A DNA stretch of 32,996 nucleotides from Verrucomicrobiota bacterium (lineage in GTDB: Bacteria; Verrucomicrobiota; Verrucomicrobiia; Verrucomicrobiales; Akkermansiaceae): contig JAURPJ010000083.1 of assembly GCA_030835305.1 (NCBI GenBank), positions 1 to 32,996 on the forward strand. Direction: 5' to 3'. The position numbers and the translations under genes were made by a program. Positions within the stretch are counted from its first letter, which is position 1, and every line of letters starts with the position of its first letter. Positions 1 to 7,853 of this stretch are shown piece after piece. The notes beneath the pieces were generated by a model, which did no database searches, was not told the origin of the DNA, and saw only the letters and a list, made by a program, of their open reading frames with translations.

Positions 1-370
1 CCGAGGCGGCAAGGTGACTTCGGCCTGCACCGCGGGCGGAACCTACACCGCCCAACTTGCGGGACTGCGGGACACTGAAATGACGAGCTCCGCCTTGCGT
101 CATCTCAAGAGCCAGGCCCCCGGCATTATTACCGGCGGCGGAAGCTACTACTACTATACCCATTACTACGCGATTCAGGCGATGGTGCAGGCGGGCGATG
201 ATGAATATGCGAAGTGGTATCCCCAGATTCGCGACGCACTCATCACCAGACAAAACGAAAAGGGCGCCTGGGACAAAGGGAGCGGGCACGGAGGGGGAGG
301 CTATTCAACTCCCATGGCAATCATCATCCTTGCCACCCCGCATCGTTACATCCCAATCTATCAAAGGTAA
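1..370 (+). CDS. Alpha/alpha-toroid (prenyltransferase / squalene-cyclase-like) protein, 3' end only
   Basis: Only the C-terminal part (about 122 residues) lies in the window; the reading frame is open to the left edge, with the first full codon at position 2. The sequence resembles the end of the terpenoid-cyclase/prenyltransferase-fold proteins common in Planctomycetes and Verrucomicrobia. It has an aromatic helix (YYYYTHYYAIQAM), then a KWYPQIRDALITRQ helix, then the repeat-type QxxxGxW segment (QNEKGAWDKGSG), a Gly/Tyr turn and a closing helix ending RYIPIYQR. Each matches the QW-type repeats of that fold. The catalytic half is not visible, so a real cyclase cannot be told from a non-enzymatic toroid. 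The stop codon TAA shares its last base with the ATG of the next gene (TAATG), so translation is probably coupled and the genes are likely co-transcribed. Confidence 0.75.
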   Translation, partial: RGGKVTSACTAGGTYTAQLAGLRDTEMTSSALRHLKSQAPGIITGGGSYYYYTHYYAIQAMVQAGDDEYAKWYPQIRDALITRQNEKGAWDKGSGHGGGGYSTPMAIIILATPHRYIPIYQR

Positions 371-3219
371 TGACAGGTCGGTCGAAGGATCTGCGATTCC
401 TTGCCATTTGTGCGGCAAGTGTGGCTCTTGCCTTCGCTCAGCTTTACCACGCACAGGAGGGGGCGGCCGGCATTCCGGAGAAGGAGATCGTCGCGCTGCA
501 GAAGGAACTGATCGCAGCCGCCGGGGCTTCCTCATCGACCCGAAAGCGCCGCGCCTACAAGAACGTCGTTCGGGACGGGGAAGACCTTCTCGAAAAATCA
601 CCGGAGGCTGCGAGTCGGTTCCGCGTTCTGGAGATCATCTTTCAAAGCCAGAAAAGATTGTTGGCGTTGGATGATTCCGATCGGAACCGCGAGGCGCTTT
701 TCGATACCGGCAGCAAGCTGGTCAAAGCACCGGACGAGCTTGCCGATTTGCGCCTTGAGGCGGACTTGTTACTTTCGGAGAGGGACTTGTCGGGCTGGAA
801 TGCGGATGTGAAAGAGCGTGCCGAAGCGCTCGACGGACTGATCGCCCGCTACCGTAGTACCCCGGCGGAGGCGATGAGCCTGATGATGGCCGCGCAGATT
901 GCTCCGAAGCTGCAAGCCTTCGAATTGCAGAAGAGAATCCTAGACTCCCTGGGGGAACGTTTCGCAGGTGATCCGGGCGTGATTGAGTTTCGGCGGGAGA
1001 ACCTGGGCCTCGGGCGACTGGACGTGTTGTTTGCCGGAACCTTCACCCGTGCGGACGGCGTGACTTTGCGTTTTCCGGATGATCTGATGGGGCGGCTGGG
1101 CGTCATGGTATTTTGGTCAAGTCAGGTGCCGGGCTTCGAGGCATACCTCCAGCAAATCAAGAAGCAGGAGGATCAATTCCCTGACCGGTTCGAGGTCTTC
1201 AGCTTCAATGTTGACGAACTGCCCGATGCGGGCGCGGCAACGCTGAAAGCCCTGGACCTCAACTGGACGGTCATGCGACTGCCCGGTGGTAGAAAAAGCC
1301 AGGCGTATCGGACCTACGCGGTGCAGGATCCCGTCGGGTTTCTTGTTAATGCATTCGGCCATGCTCTTCTCGAGCCAGCCTTATTGAACGTGGCGGATCA
1401 GGCCGACCTTGGAGTGCGTGGCCTGTCTTCATCGATGTCCACCTTGAATCGGCGCCTCGACGAACCACGTTATCTTTCACAATTGCAGTCGCTGTTGGTG
1501 GGCGATTTTTTGGTCACAGAGCCCGATGGTGACCTGGATGTCACCTTGCCCCCCGAGGTGAAAATGGTTTCGATGAACCCTAAGCTAACTCGTGTCGCCG
1601 GGTCAGTTCCTGCCGAAATGCTGAACGCCATTCAGGGATGTTTCACTCCGGCACCCTTCCGCTACCGGCTGACGACCAGCGAGGCACTGGCAAATTACGA
1701 GAAGGCCGAGCGGTTGTGCAGTGAGGCCGTCAAGCTACACCCTGCTGCGCCCGATCTCTGGATCGTGCGCAACCGAAGGATCATCGCTCTTCTGGGCATG
1801 TGGAATCTTGCAGGAGAGCCCAAGTATCTGAAGCAAGCGGCCCGGGAGGCGGGCGTATCTCTGAGCTCAACGCTGCCGCCAGGGGCTGACATCGTCCCGC
1901 GTTTTTGTCTCGCCAGAGAGGTAATTCGGCAAGGGAACTCGCAGCCGGATTCCGTCCTCGCGGATTTGATCGAGAAAACGGGTGGGGCAAAAGCGCTCAC
2001 TTCAGCCCATGCCGCGACCGCAATCCTGGCGTTAAACGCCAACGCGCGGGACTTGTATAATCACTCCCGCGCTAAGTTGCTGGCGCTGCCGGACGGGGCC
2101 AATCCCATGCTTTGGTCGATGCTCTCGTTCCTGCGTGACCGAATCCACAACTACCGTCTGTTTAAGGGCAATTATATCGGGAAGGAACGCGGATCGGTGC
2201 GTGGCTACATGATCAATCATGGCGGCCCTCCGATGACGAAAATGTTGCCGGCCATGACGCTCAAGACCCTGGATGGGCGAACGCTGAATCTTCCGGAGGA
2301 TACCAAGGGCAAGGTGACGCTGTTGGTCTTTGTCGAGCCGTCCGCGGAGCCCGGTGCGGAGTTTCCGGTCGATGTCGGGGAAGGTGAAGACAAAAAGCCA
2401 CACCATCATTTTCTCCAATACGCGTGTGACCTTCAGGACAAGCATGTCAACAAAGGGGTCACAACGATCGCGGCCTTCTTGACTGAAGATGTGGAACGCA
2501 TCGAGACTCTGATGAAAACAAGGGGGCTGACCTGCCAGGCCGCCATCGTGGCGGGCGGTCTTACGAACCCGCTGGTGCGCCGACTGGGCGTTCTTTCCGC
2601 AGATCGTATTCCGAACGTCTTCTTGCTCCGCCGGGACGGCTCCATCGCTTGGAACGCATCGGGACTCCCCTACGAAGATAGCGAAAGATTTGTGAACTTG
2701 CTTGCCGCGAAAGTCCACATCGAGACCTGCGAAGTGGAGACGGCCTACGAGGCTCTCAACAAGAGCGATTTCAAGGAGGCGGCACGGCTATTTAGCGGCC
2801 CTTATTTGCCCTGGGAACCCGATCGCTTCGGATGGCGGCCTCCGCGCTATCATGGAAAGGCGCTGGCCTACATGGGCATGGAAGATTGGAAAGCCGCGCT
2901 CGAGTCCATCGAGGTGGCGATCGAAGCTCATAATTTGAATTACTTACGGGGGCGAAAAAGAGAAAGGGCTCCAAATTGGCGCAAGGACGCAGCCAAGGTT
3001 ACGGTGGTAAATCCTGATGACATTCTGACGGAGCTATGGAACACCAAGGCGCAGATTCTGGCCAAGCTCGGGCGAGAGGATGAGGCGGCCCAAATACGCG
3101 AACGCTACGCCGAACCGGCCACCCCGTTTCCGCCGGGCACTTACAAGGCATTCCACGAAAAGTTGATGGAGTGGAAAGCGCGTAACGAGAACCAGAATGA
3201 TCAGACAAAGAAAAATTAG
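370..3219 (+). CDS. Secreted protein with two degenerate thioredoxin-like domains and TPR-like helices, paralog 1
   Basis: This 949-residue protein has no named function that I recognise. I chose the ATG at 370 because it overlaps the previous stop and gives a signal peptide (basic MTGRSKDLR, then a hydrophobic stretch to about residue 24); a longer open frame to 214 would bury that signal. Visible order: helical region about 35-215; thioredoxin-like fold about 218-335, where the active-site loop reads VFWSSQVPG with no CxxC; helical TPR-like region about 360-600 containing the family motif RNRRIIALLGMW; second thioredoxin/TlpA-like fold about 627-780 with RIPNVFLLRRDG and a single Cys722; C-terminal TPR-like helices about 785-930. 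Homologous along its length to the genes at 5121 and 7840. Likely periplasmic or extracellular. With no redox cysteine pair, a scaffold or binding role is more likely than oxidoreductase activity, but this is inference. Confidence 0.8.
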   Translation: MTGRSKDLRFLAICAASVALAFAQLYHAQEGAAGIPEKEIVALQKELIAAAGASSSTRKRRAYKNVVRDGEDLLEKSPEAASRFRVLEIIFQSQKRLLALDDSDRNREALFDTGSKLVKAPDELADLRLEADLLLSERDLSGWNADVKERAEALDGLIARYRSTPAEAMSLMMAAQIAPKLQAFELQKRILDSLGERFAGDPGVIEFRRENLGLGRLDVLFAGTFTRADGVTLRFPDDLMGRLGVMVFWSSQVPGFEAYLQQIKKQEDQFPDRFEVFSFNVDELPDAGAATLKALDLNWTVMRLPGGRKSQAYRTYAVQDPVGFLVNAFGHALLEPALLNVADQADLGVRGLSSSMSTLNRRLDEPRYLSQLQSLLVGDFLVTEPDGDLDVTLPPEVKMVSMNPKLTRVAGSVPAEMLNAIQGCFTPAPFRYRLTTSEALANYEKAERLCSEAVKLHPAAPDLWIVRNRRIIALLGMWNLAGEPKYLKQAAREAGVSLSSTLPPGADIVPRFCLAREVIRQGNSQPDSVLADLIEKTGGAKALTSAHAATAILALNANARDLYNHSRAKLLALPDGANPMLWSMLSFLRDRIHNYRLFKGNYIGKERGSVRGYMINHGGPPMTKMLPAMTLKTLDGRTLNLPEDTKGKVTLLVFVEPSAEPGAEFPVDVGEGEDKKPHHHFLQYACDLQDKHVNKGVTTIAAFLTEDVERIETLMKTRGLTCQAAIVAGGLTNPLVRRLGVLSADRIPNVFLLRRDGSIAWNASGLPYEDSERFVNLLAAKVHIETCEVETAYEALNKSDFKEAARLFSGPYLPWEPDRFGWRPPRYHGKALAYMGMEDWKAALESIEVAIEAHNLNYLRGRKRERAPNWRKDAAKVTVVNPDDILTELWNTKAQILAKLGREDEAAQIRERYAEPATPFPPGTYKAFHEKLMEWKARNENQNDQTKKN
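523..650 (+). repeat. Near-identical tract shared with 5274-5401 (copy 1)
   Basis: This 128-bp stretch in the helical N-terminal part of paralog 1 differs from 5274-5401 at five positions by my manual alignment. All five are synonymous transitions, while the flanking paralog sequence is much more diverged. The encoded peptide runs from GASSSTRKRRAYKN to EIIFQSQ and is identical in the two proteins; the third paralog differs at many residues in this region. Confidence 0.9.
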
Positions 3220-3223
3220 AAAT

Positions 3224-5110
3224 ATGAAGAAACCCAACCTCATCAAGAATGTCTGGATCGCGATGATCCTGACCCTATCGACATCGGTCCTTGCTGCGGG
3301 CAAATCAGAGCCAATCATCCTGAACCCCGAAGGAAGGAAACTCGAGGCGCATTACAGCAAGATGCTGGCTGACTTGAAGGAAACGATTACGCGGCTGGAA
3401 CCCAAGGTGGACGAAAAGAAGAAGGCCCAATTCACCAAGCAGTTAGGCTCGCTTGGGAGTGTCCCGGCCGTGACCAAGACCGTCATGGGAAATGAAGTCG
3501 CCGTGAAATACGGCCCGGACAATCCTGCCTTTGTTGGAAAACAGAAAGAGGTCCTTACGGCAGCCAGAGTCGTTATGAAGGACCTTGAAACATTTCTCAC
3601 CGGGGAGGAGGCGCTGGCCACCATGGCGAAATTCGCACTTCTCTCTGATGCCACGCCGGAGGGCCTGGCCGGGTTTGCGCAAAAAGGCGAAGCGGAAAAA
3701 GCGCTGATTGACCAACTGCTCAATGATGATCAACTCGTCGTGCAGGCCATGACAATGGGAGGTGCCAGCGGCGGCAACTACGGCCAGGCGATGCGAAATT
3801 ACACCGCCATCCAGAAAGCCGCCGAACGTTCTCACGAGGGGTTCTTCCAAGTGTGGGCCCTGGCTGTCTCGCTTCAGTATACGGGTGATACTTATGTCTA
3901 TCCCGATGTCCCTGCAGCCGAATCATTGGTCCGGTATTACCTGAACTACCTGAAGGCATACGACGACGGCATCCTGGATCCCGCATTTTCTGAATTGGGT
4001 GGGATAGGGTGGAACTACCGTTTTGTCTTTCCAGATTCCTACACGCTTGAAGATATCGACTGGATTAGAAAGGTCTTGCGCAACTACCGTCCCGATCACA
4101 CGCGCCTGGATTACCGATGGCGTTACTGTCGGATCGTGCGGAGCGATATTCCCTATACCAGCGGCGTCGATCGAAGCGGGATGCCAGACGAACTGAGCAA
4201 TATTCAAAAGTTCTTCCTGGAGGGCGGTATTTGTGGTCCCCGTGCCTTTGTTGGGCAAATTTCGGGATACGCTTTTGGGATCCCTTCCCGTCGTGCACCT
4301 TCCCCGGGTCATGGTGCCATGGCGCACTGGACTCCGGACGGCTGGACAACGGTCCTGGGTCCGCATTTCTATTTCTGCAGCCACATCAATGGAATGCCCC
4401 CCATGGATTTTCTGCTGGCATCACAGGCACAAGAAGATCCCAAGGGATTCAAAGAGGCGCTGATGTGTGAGTGGTTGGGGGAAGCACTGGCCGAAGAGGC
4501 CCCTCGCGACTACGGATCAAGCGGTGGGCTCTGGCGATTGCTTGGCTTCTATAAACGACAGGCTATTGTCGAAGATCAGAAAATAAAGGACATCGGAGCG
4601 ACCGGTGAAGAGCTTGCGGAATCGAATGTCAGCAGCGAGAAGGAAGAGGTCGAGGAAATCGAGATCTCCGAGGAATTTAAGAAGATCACGGTGGCCGGGG
4701 ATGGTACCATCACCATTCCCGTGGCGGCATGTCGATCACCGAAGAATGGTGAGAAGATCAGGTTCATGGAAAGCATCGATGGCGGAATGCAAGTGCACTA
4801 CGGTTTGGCAGGTCGCCGCCCGGAGTTACTGAGTTACAATGTCGAAGTTCCCAAAGCCGGTAAGTACGAATTTACGGGACAGGTATGCTCGGTGACGATG
4901 AATCAGGAATTTCTGCTTCGCATCAACCGGAGAACACTCGTGGATGTCAACATTCCCTACACCAAAGCCGACTGGATGGAGACCGAACCCGTTGTCCTCG
5001 AATTGAAAGAGGGACGAAACCGGATCTCCTTTACCCAGAAAGCTCCAAATAAGGGATTAAGTATTAAGGGATTCAAGCTGAAGCCCGTGACGGAGACAGG
5101 CGGACGGTAA
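3224..5110 (+). CDS. Secreted transglutaminase-like protein with C-terminal carbohydrate-binding-like beta-sandwich
   Basis: A 628-residue protein starting at the ATG at 3224, four bases after the previous stop. An in-frame ATG at 3197 would add nine residues and overlap the previous gene by 23 bp. The signal peptide is MKKPNLIKN followed by a hydrophobic stretch ending about VLAAGKS. Residues 30-330 are helical and tyrosine/tryptophan-rich, partly like an alpha/alpha toroid (ELGGIGWNYRFVF). At 333-380 a cysteine-peptidase/transglutaminase-like core is visible: GGICGPRAF with Cys337, GIPSR, then PGHGAMAHW with His363 and His368, and PDGW with Asp372, matching the Cys-His-Asp order of that fold. 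A Glu-rich linker (about 470-485) leads to a beta-sandwich at 488-622 resembling family 6/35 carbohydrate-binding modules. It could crosslink, deamidate or hydrolyse an envelope protein, or bind a glycan. The triad assignment is inference. Confidence 0.7.
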   Translation: MKKPNLIKNVWIAMILTLSTSVLAAGKSEPIILNPEGRKLEAHYSKMLADLKETITRLEPKVDEKKKAQFTKQLGSLGSVPAVTKTVMGNEVAVKYGPDNPAFVGKQKEVLTAARVVMKDLETFLTGEEALATMAKFALLSDATPEGLAGFAQKGEAEKALIDQLLNDDQLVVQAMTMGGASGGNYGQAMRNYTAIQKAAERSHEGFFQVWALAVSLQYTGDTYVYPDVPAAESLVRYYLNYLKAYDDGILDPAFSELGGIGWNYRFVFPDSYTLEDIDWIRKVLRNYRPDHTRLDYRWRYCRIVRSDIPYTSGVDRSGMPDELSNIQKFFLEGGICGPRAFVGQISGYAFGIPSRRAPSPGHGAMAHWTPDGWTTVLGPHFYFCSHINGMPPMDFLLASQAQEDPKGFKEALMCEWLGEALAEEAPRDYGSSGGLWRLLGFYKRQAIVEDQKIKDIGATGEELAESNVSSEKEEVEEIEISEEFKKITVAGDGTITIPVAACRSPKNGEKIRFMESIDGGMQVHYGLAGRRPELLSYNVEVPKAGKYEFTGQVCSVTMNQEFLLRINRRTLVDVNIPYTKADWMETEPVVLELKEGRNRISFTQKAPNKGLSIKGFKLKPVTETGGR

Positions 5111-5120
5111 AAGGATCGAG

Positions 5121-7853
5121 ATGATGGCAAGACGATTGGCAATGGCTTGTTTCCTGGTGGTTCTGCCGGGATTCTGGAGCTTGGGGGTTGCCGGGGAACC
5201 GGCAGGGGAGATCTCCGAAGCCATTTCCGGGAAAGAGATCTTCGCGCTGCAGAAGGGATTGATCGAAGCGGGCGGGGCTTCCTCGTCGACCCGAAAGCGC
5301 CGCGCCTACAAGAACGTCGTCCGGGACGGGGAAGACCTTCTCGAAAAATCACCGGAGGCTGCGAGTCGATTCCGCGTCCTGGAAATCATCTTTCAAAGCC
5401 AAAAGCGCTTGCTGGTCTTGGAGAATTCCGATCGAAACCGGGAGGCGCTTTTCGCTACCAGTCGCAAGCTGGTCGAAGCCCCTGACGAGCTTGCCGATTT
5501 GCGTCTCGAGGCGGACATGTTACTTGCTGAGCGAGACTTGTCGGAAAGGAACGCGGATGTGAAGGCGCGCACGCAGGCGCTCGCGGAGCTGATCGCCCGA
5601 TACCGGCATACGCCGGGCGAGAAAAAGAGTCTCATGATGGCCTCGCTGATCGCGCCCAAGCTGGAGGCATTCGAGCTTGAGAAACAAATCATACGCGCAA
5701 TGAACGAGCGCTTTGCAGGGGACTATGATCTGATTGAGTGGAGGCGGAAAAATAATGGCAACTCCAACGAGAGTGTCCTGTTCACTGGATCTTTCAAACG
5801 TGTCGATGGATCGTCGCTGACCTTTCCCATCGATGGCATCGGTCACACCTGCGTGTTGGTCTTTTGGTCAAAAGATACGCCGGAGATCGCCGCGCGATTG
5901 GCGAAGGTCAAAGATCTGCAAACCCGGTTCCCAGGTCATATCGATGTCTTCAGTTTCAACGTGGACGTGCTCGCTGACGGCGGTGAGAAAACGCTGCGGT
6001 CGCTGGGATTGGATTGGACGGCGATGCTGTTACCCGAAGGGAAAAAAAGTCAGACCTATCGCGTTGTCGCGAGACAGGATCCGATGGTGGTGCGGGTCAA
6101 TGCACACGGACATGCCTTCCTACCATCGACCCTTATCGATGAGCTGCTCAAGGAGGTGTCGATGGAACAGAATCTTGATGACCCGCGTTACCTTGCCCAA
6201 TTGCAGTCGCTGCTCGTTGGCGAGTTTCTCCTGCCCCGGGACATCCCGGCACCCGCGGCGGGATCGGTTCCGGAGAACGTGCGCAAGGCAATCCAAGATT
6301 GCTTTATCGATGCGCCCCTTCGTTACCGGCTGACGCGTTCGCAGGCGCTGGCGAACTACCACAAGGCGGAGAAACTCAGCCGTGATGCCATCGCGCAGCA
6401 CCCGAAGGCGTCGGATCTGTGGCACGTGCGCAATTGCCGGATCATTGCTCTGCTCGGTATGTGGAAGCTTGCTTTTGAACCACAGCATCTGGCGGACGCG
6501 GTGGCTGAGTCACGCATTGCCCTGGCCGCGACGATCCCGGATAGAGCGAAGGTTGTCCCGCGATTTTGCCTCGCGATAGAGGCGCTGCGCCGTGGTGAAT
6601 CCACCCCGCTCCTGGTGCTGACGGAATTGGTCAATGATGGTGCTCTGCCTTCGGCTTATGCGGCGGCCGCCGTCCTCGCGATGAATTCCAACTCAGTTGA
6701 TCTGCATGCTAGATTCCGGGGGGAACTCCTCGAATCCTCCCAGGATGATCCGGCGCTCTGGCCCGTCGTTTCTTTCCTCAAGGATCAGAATCATCGCTTC
6801 CGTCTGTTCAAGTATAACTACTACATGCCGGCGAGCCTGGCGCGCAGGATCGTGCGTGCCGACCTGCGCAGCAATGCGGCGGATCTCGACGCCCCTGCGG
6901 GCACAAGCGGTCCTGTCGAGGTTGAACTCACGACGCTCGCCGGCGAGAAACTGAGTCTGCCGGAGGCGACCGATGGCAAGCTGACGTTGTTGATGTTTGT
7001 CGAGCCGCCCGCCGACGGGGACGCAGAGTTTCCGACCCTGATCAATGGGGCGGTCACCGAGGACTCCCGGGGCCGAAAAGTCGAGACCTTGGGAGTAATG
7101 CAACAGGCCTTCGGGTTCACCGGACAGCATGTCCACAAAGAGATCAAAGTCATCGCGGCTTTTCTGAGCGACGATACAGATCGCATCAAAGCCCTGATGC
7201 AGCAGAATGCCTGGCCGTGTCAGGTGGTCATGGTTCCAGGCGGGCTCAACAATCCACTGGTGCGGCGCCTCGGCGTCCTTTCTGCGGATCGCGTGCCCAA
7301 CATTGTCCTCCTCCGTCCCGATGGAACGATCATCTGGAAACTGTCGGGATCGGTGCATCCGCAGGTAAGGAGTGAGGGACTTGGTGAAACTCTCGGTGTC
7401 ATCAGCCGCGCGCTCAAAACCCAGATTGATCGCTACGAAATCGAACGTTCGATTGTCGCGCTGGAGCAGGGGGATCACGACGAGGCCGCCCGGCTTTTCT
7501 CGGGGCCATTCCCGCCCCCGGAGAGACCAAATCCCGACGGGTGGACCGCGCCTCGTCTGCATGGCCGCGCGTTGGCAAATATCCAACTGGAGCGTTGGGA
7601 GGCAGCGCTGTCGGATCTTGATGCCGCCATCATGGCGCATGAATCGGTATTCAATCGCAAAAAGCCCTGCGGGTGTCATCGGGTGGCAGGCCTGCTTGTC
7701 ACCAAAGCAAAAGTGCTCGATCAACTGGGGCGTTCGCAAGAGGCGGGGGACGTGAGGAAACGTGCGGGCGCTGCCAAGTTCACTCATCCCGACACGCGCT
7801 ACGGATCACTCCACGATCGAATCGAGGAGACAAAAGCGAATGAGAAAAAGTAG
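5121..7853 (+). CDS. Secreted protein with two degenerate thioredoxin-like domains and TPR-like helices, paralog 2
   Basis: A 910-residue paralog of the 370-3219 product. The ATG at 5121 is preceded by AAGG six bases upstream, a plausible ribosome-binding site, ten bases after the preceding stop. The N-terminus MMARRLAMACFLVVLPG is a signal peptide. Domain order is the same: helical region; thioredoxin-like fold with the active-site loop replaced by VFWSKDTPE (Trp249 at the usual Trp position, no CxxC); TPR-like middle with RNCRIIALLGMW; second thioredoxin-like fold with WPCQVVMVPGG (Cys700 conserved in all three paralogs) and RVPNIVLLRPDG; C-terminal TPR-like helices. Residues encoded by 5274-5401 are identical to paralog 1. 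The 3' end overlaps the next gene by 14 bases, indicating co-transcription. Function unknown; likely periplasmic or secreted. Confidence 0.8.
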   Translation: MMARRLAMACFLVVLPGFWSLGVAGEPAGEISEAISGKEIFALQKGLIEAGGASSSTRKRRAYKNVVRDGEDLLEKSPEAASRFRVLEIIFQSQKRLLVLENSDRNREALFATSRKLVEAPDELADLRLEADMLLAERDLSERNADVKARTQALAELIARYRHTPGEKKSLMMASLIAPKLEAFELEKQIIRAMNERFAGDYDLIEWRRKNNGNSNESVLFTGSFKRVDGSSLTFPIDGIGHTCVLVFWSKDTPEIAARLAKVKDLQTRFPGHIDVFSFNVDVLADGGEKTLRSLGLDWTAMLLPEGKKSQTYRVVARQDPMVVRVNAHGHAFLPSTLIDELLKEVSMEQNLDDPRYLAQLQSLLVGEFLLPRDIPAPAAGSVPENVRKAIQDCFIDAPLRYRLTRSQALANYHKAEKLSRDAIAQHPKASDLWHVRNCRIIALLGMWKLAFEPQHLADAVAESRIALAATIPDRAKVVPRFCLAIEALRRGESTPLLVLTELVNDGALPSAYAAAAVLAMNSNSVDLHARFRGELLESSQDDPALWPVVSFLKDQNHRFRLFKYNYYMPASLARRIVRADLRSNAADLDAPAGTSGPVEVELTTLAGEKLSLPEATDGKLTLLMFVEPPADGDAEFPTLINGAVTEDSRGRKVETLGVMQQAFGFTGQHVHKEIKVIAAFLSDDTDRIKALMQQNAWPCQVVMVPGGLNNPLVRRLGVLSADRVPNIVLLRPDGTIIWKLSGSVHPQVRSEGLGETLGVISRALKTQIDRYEIERSIVALEQGDHDEAARLFSGPFPPPERPNPDGWTAPRLHGRALANIQLERWEAALSDLDAAIMAHESVFNRKKPCGCHRVAGLLVTKAKVLDQLGRSQEAGDVRKRAGAAKFTHPDTRYGSLHDRIEETKANEKK
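5274..5401 (+). repeat. Near-identical tract shared with 523-650 (copy 2)
   Basis: Second copy of the 128-bp tract in paralog 2. The five differences from copy 1 are third-position transitions in Ser, Val, Arg, Val and Glu codons. Nucleotide identity falls sharply just outside both ends. Confidence 0.9.

Noticed and set aside
214-369. Upstream extension of paralog 1
   Set aside because: It overlaps the toroid gene and has no homology to the other paralogs; the ATG at 370 gives a signal peptide and a TAATG junction.
198-674. Open frames across the toroid/paralog 1 junction on both strands
   Set aside because: They overlap the two genes with convincing families and lack a signal or family motif.
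523-5401. Near-identical blocks as parts of a mobile element
   Set aside because: They lie inside reading frames in phase, with no terminal inverted repeats, target duplications or transposase.
7663-7680. CGCH in paralog 2 as a heme motif
   Set aside because: The spacing is CxCH, not CxxCH, and the other paralogs lack it.
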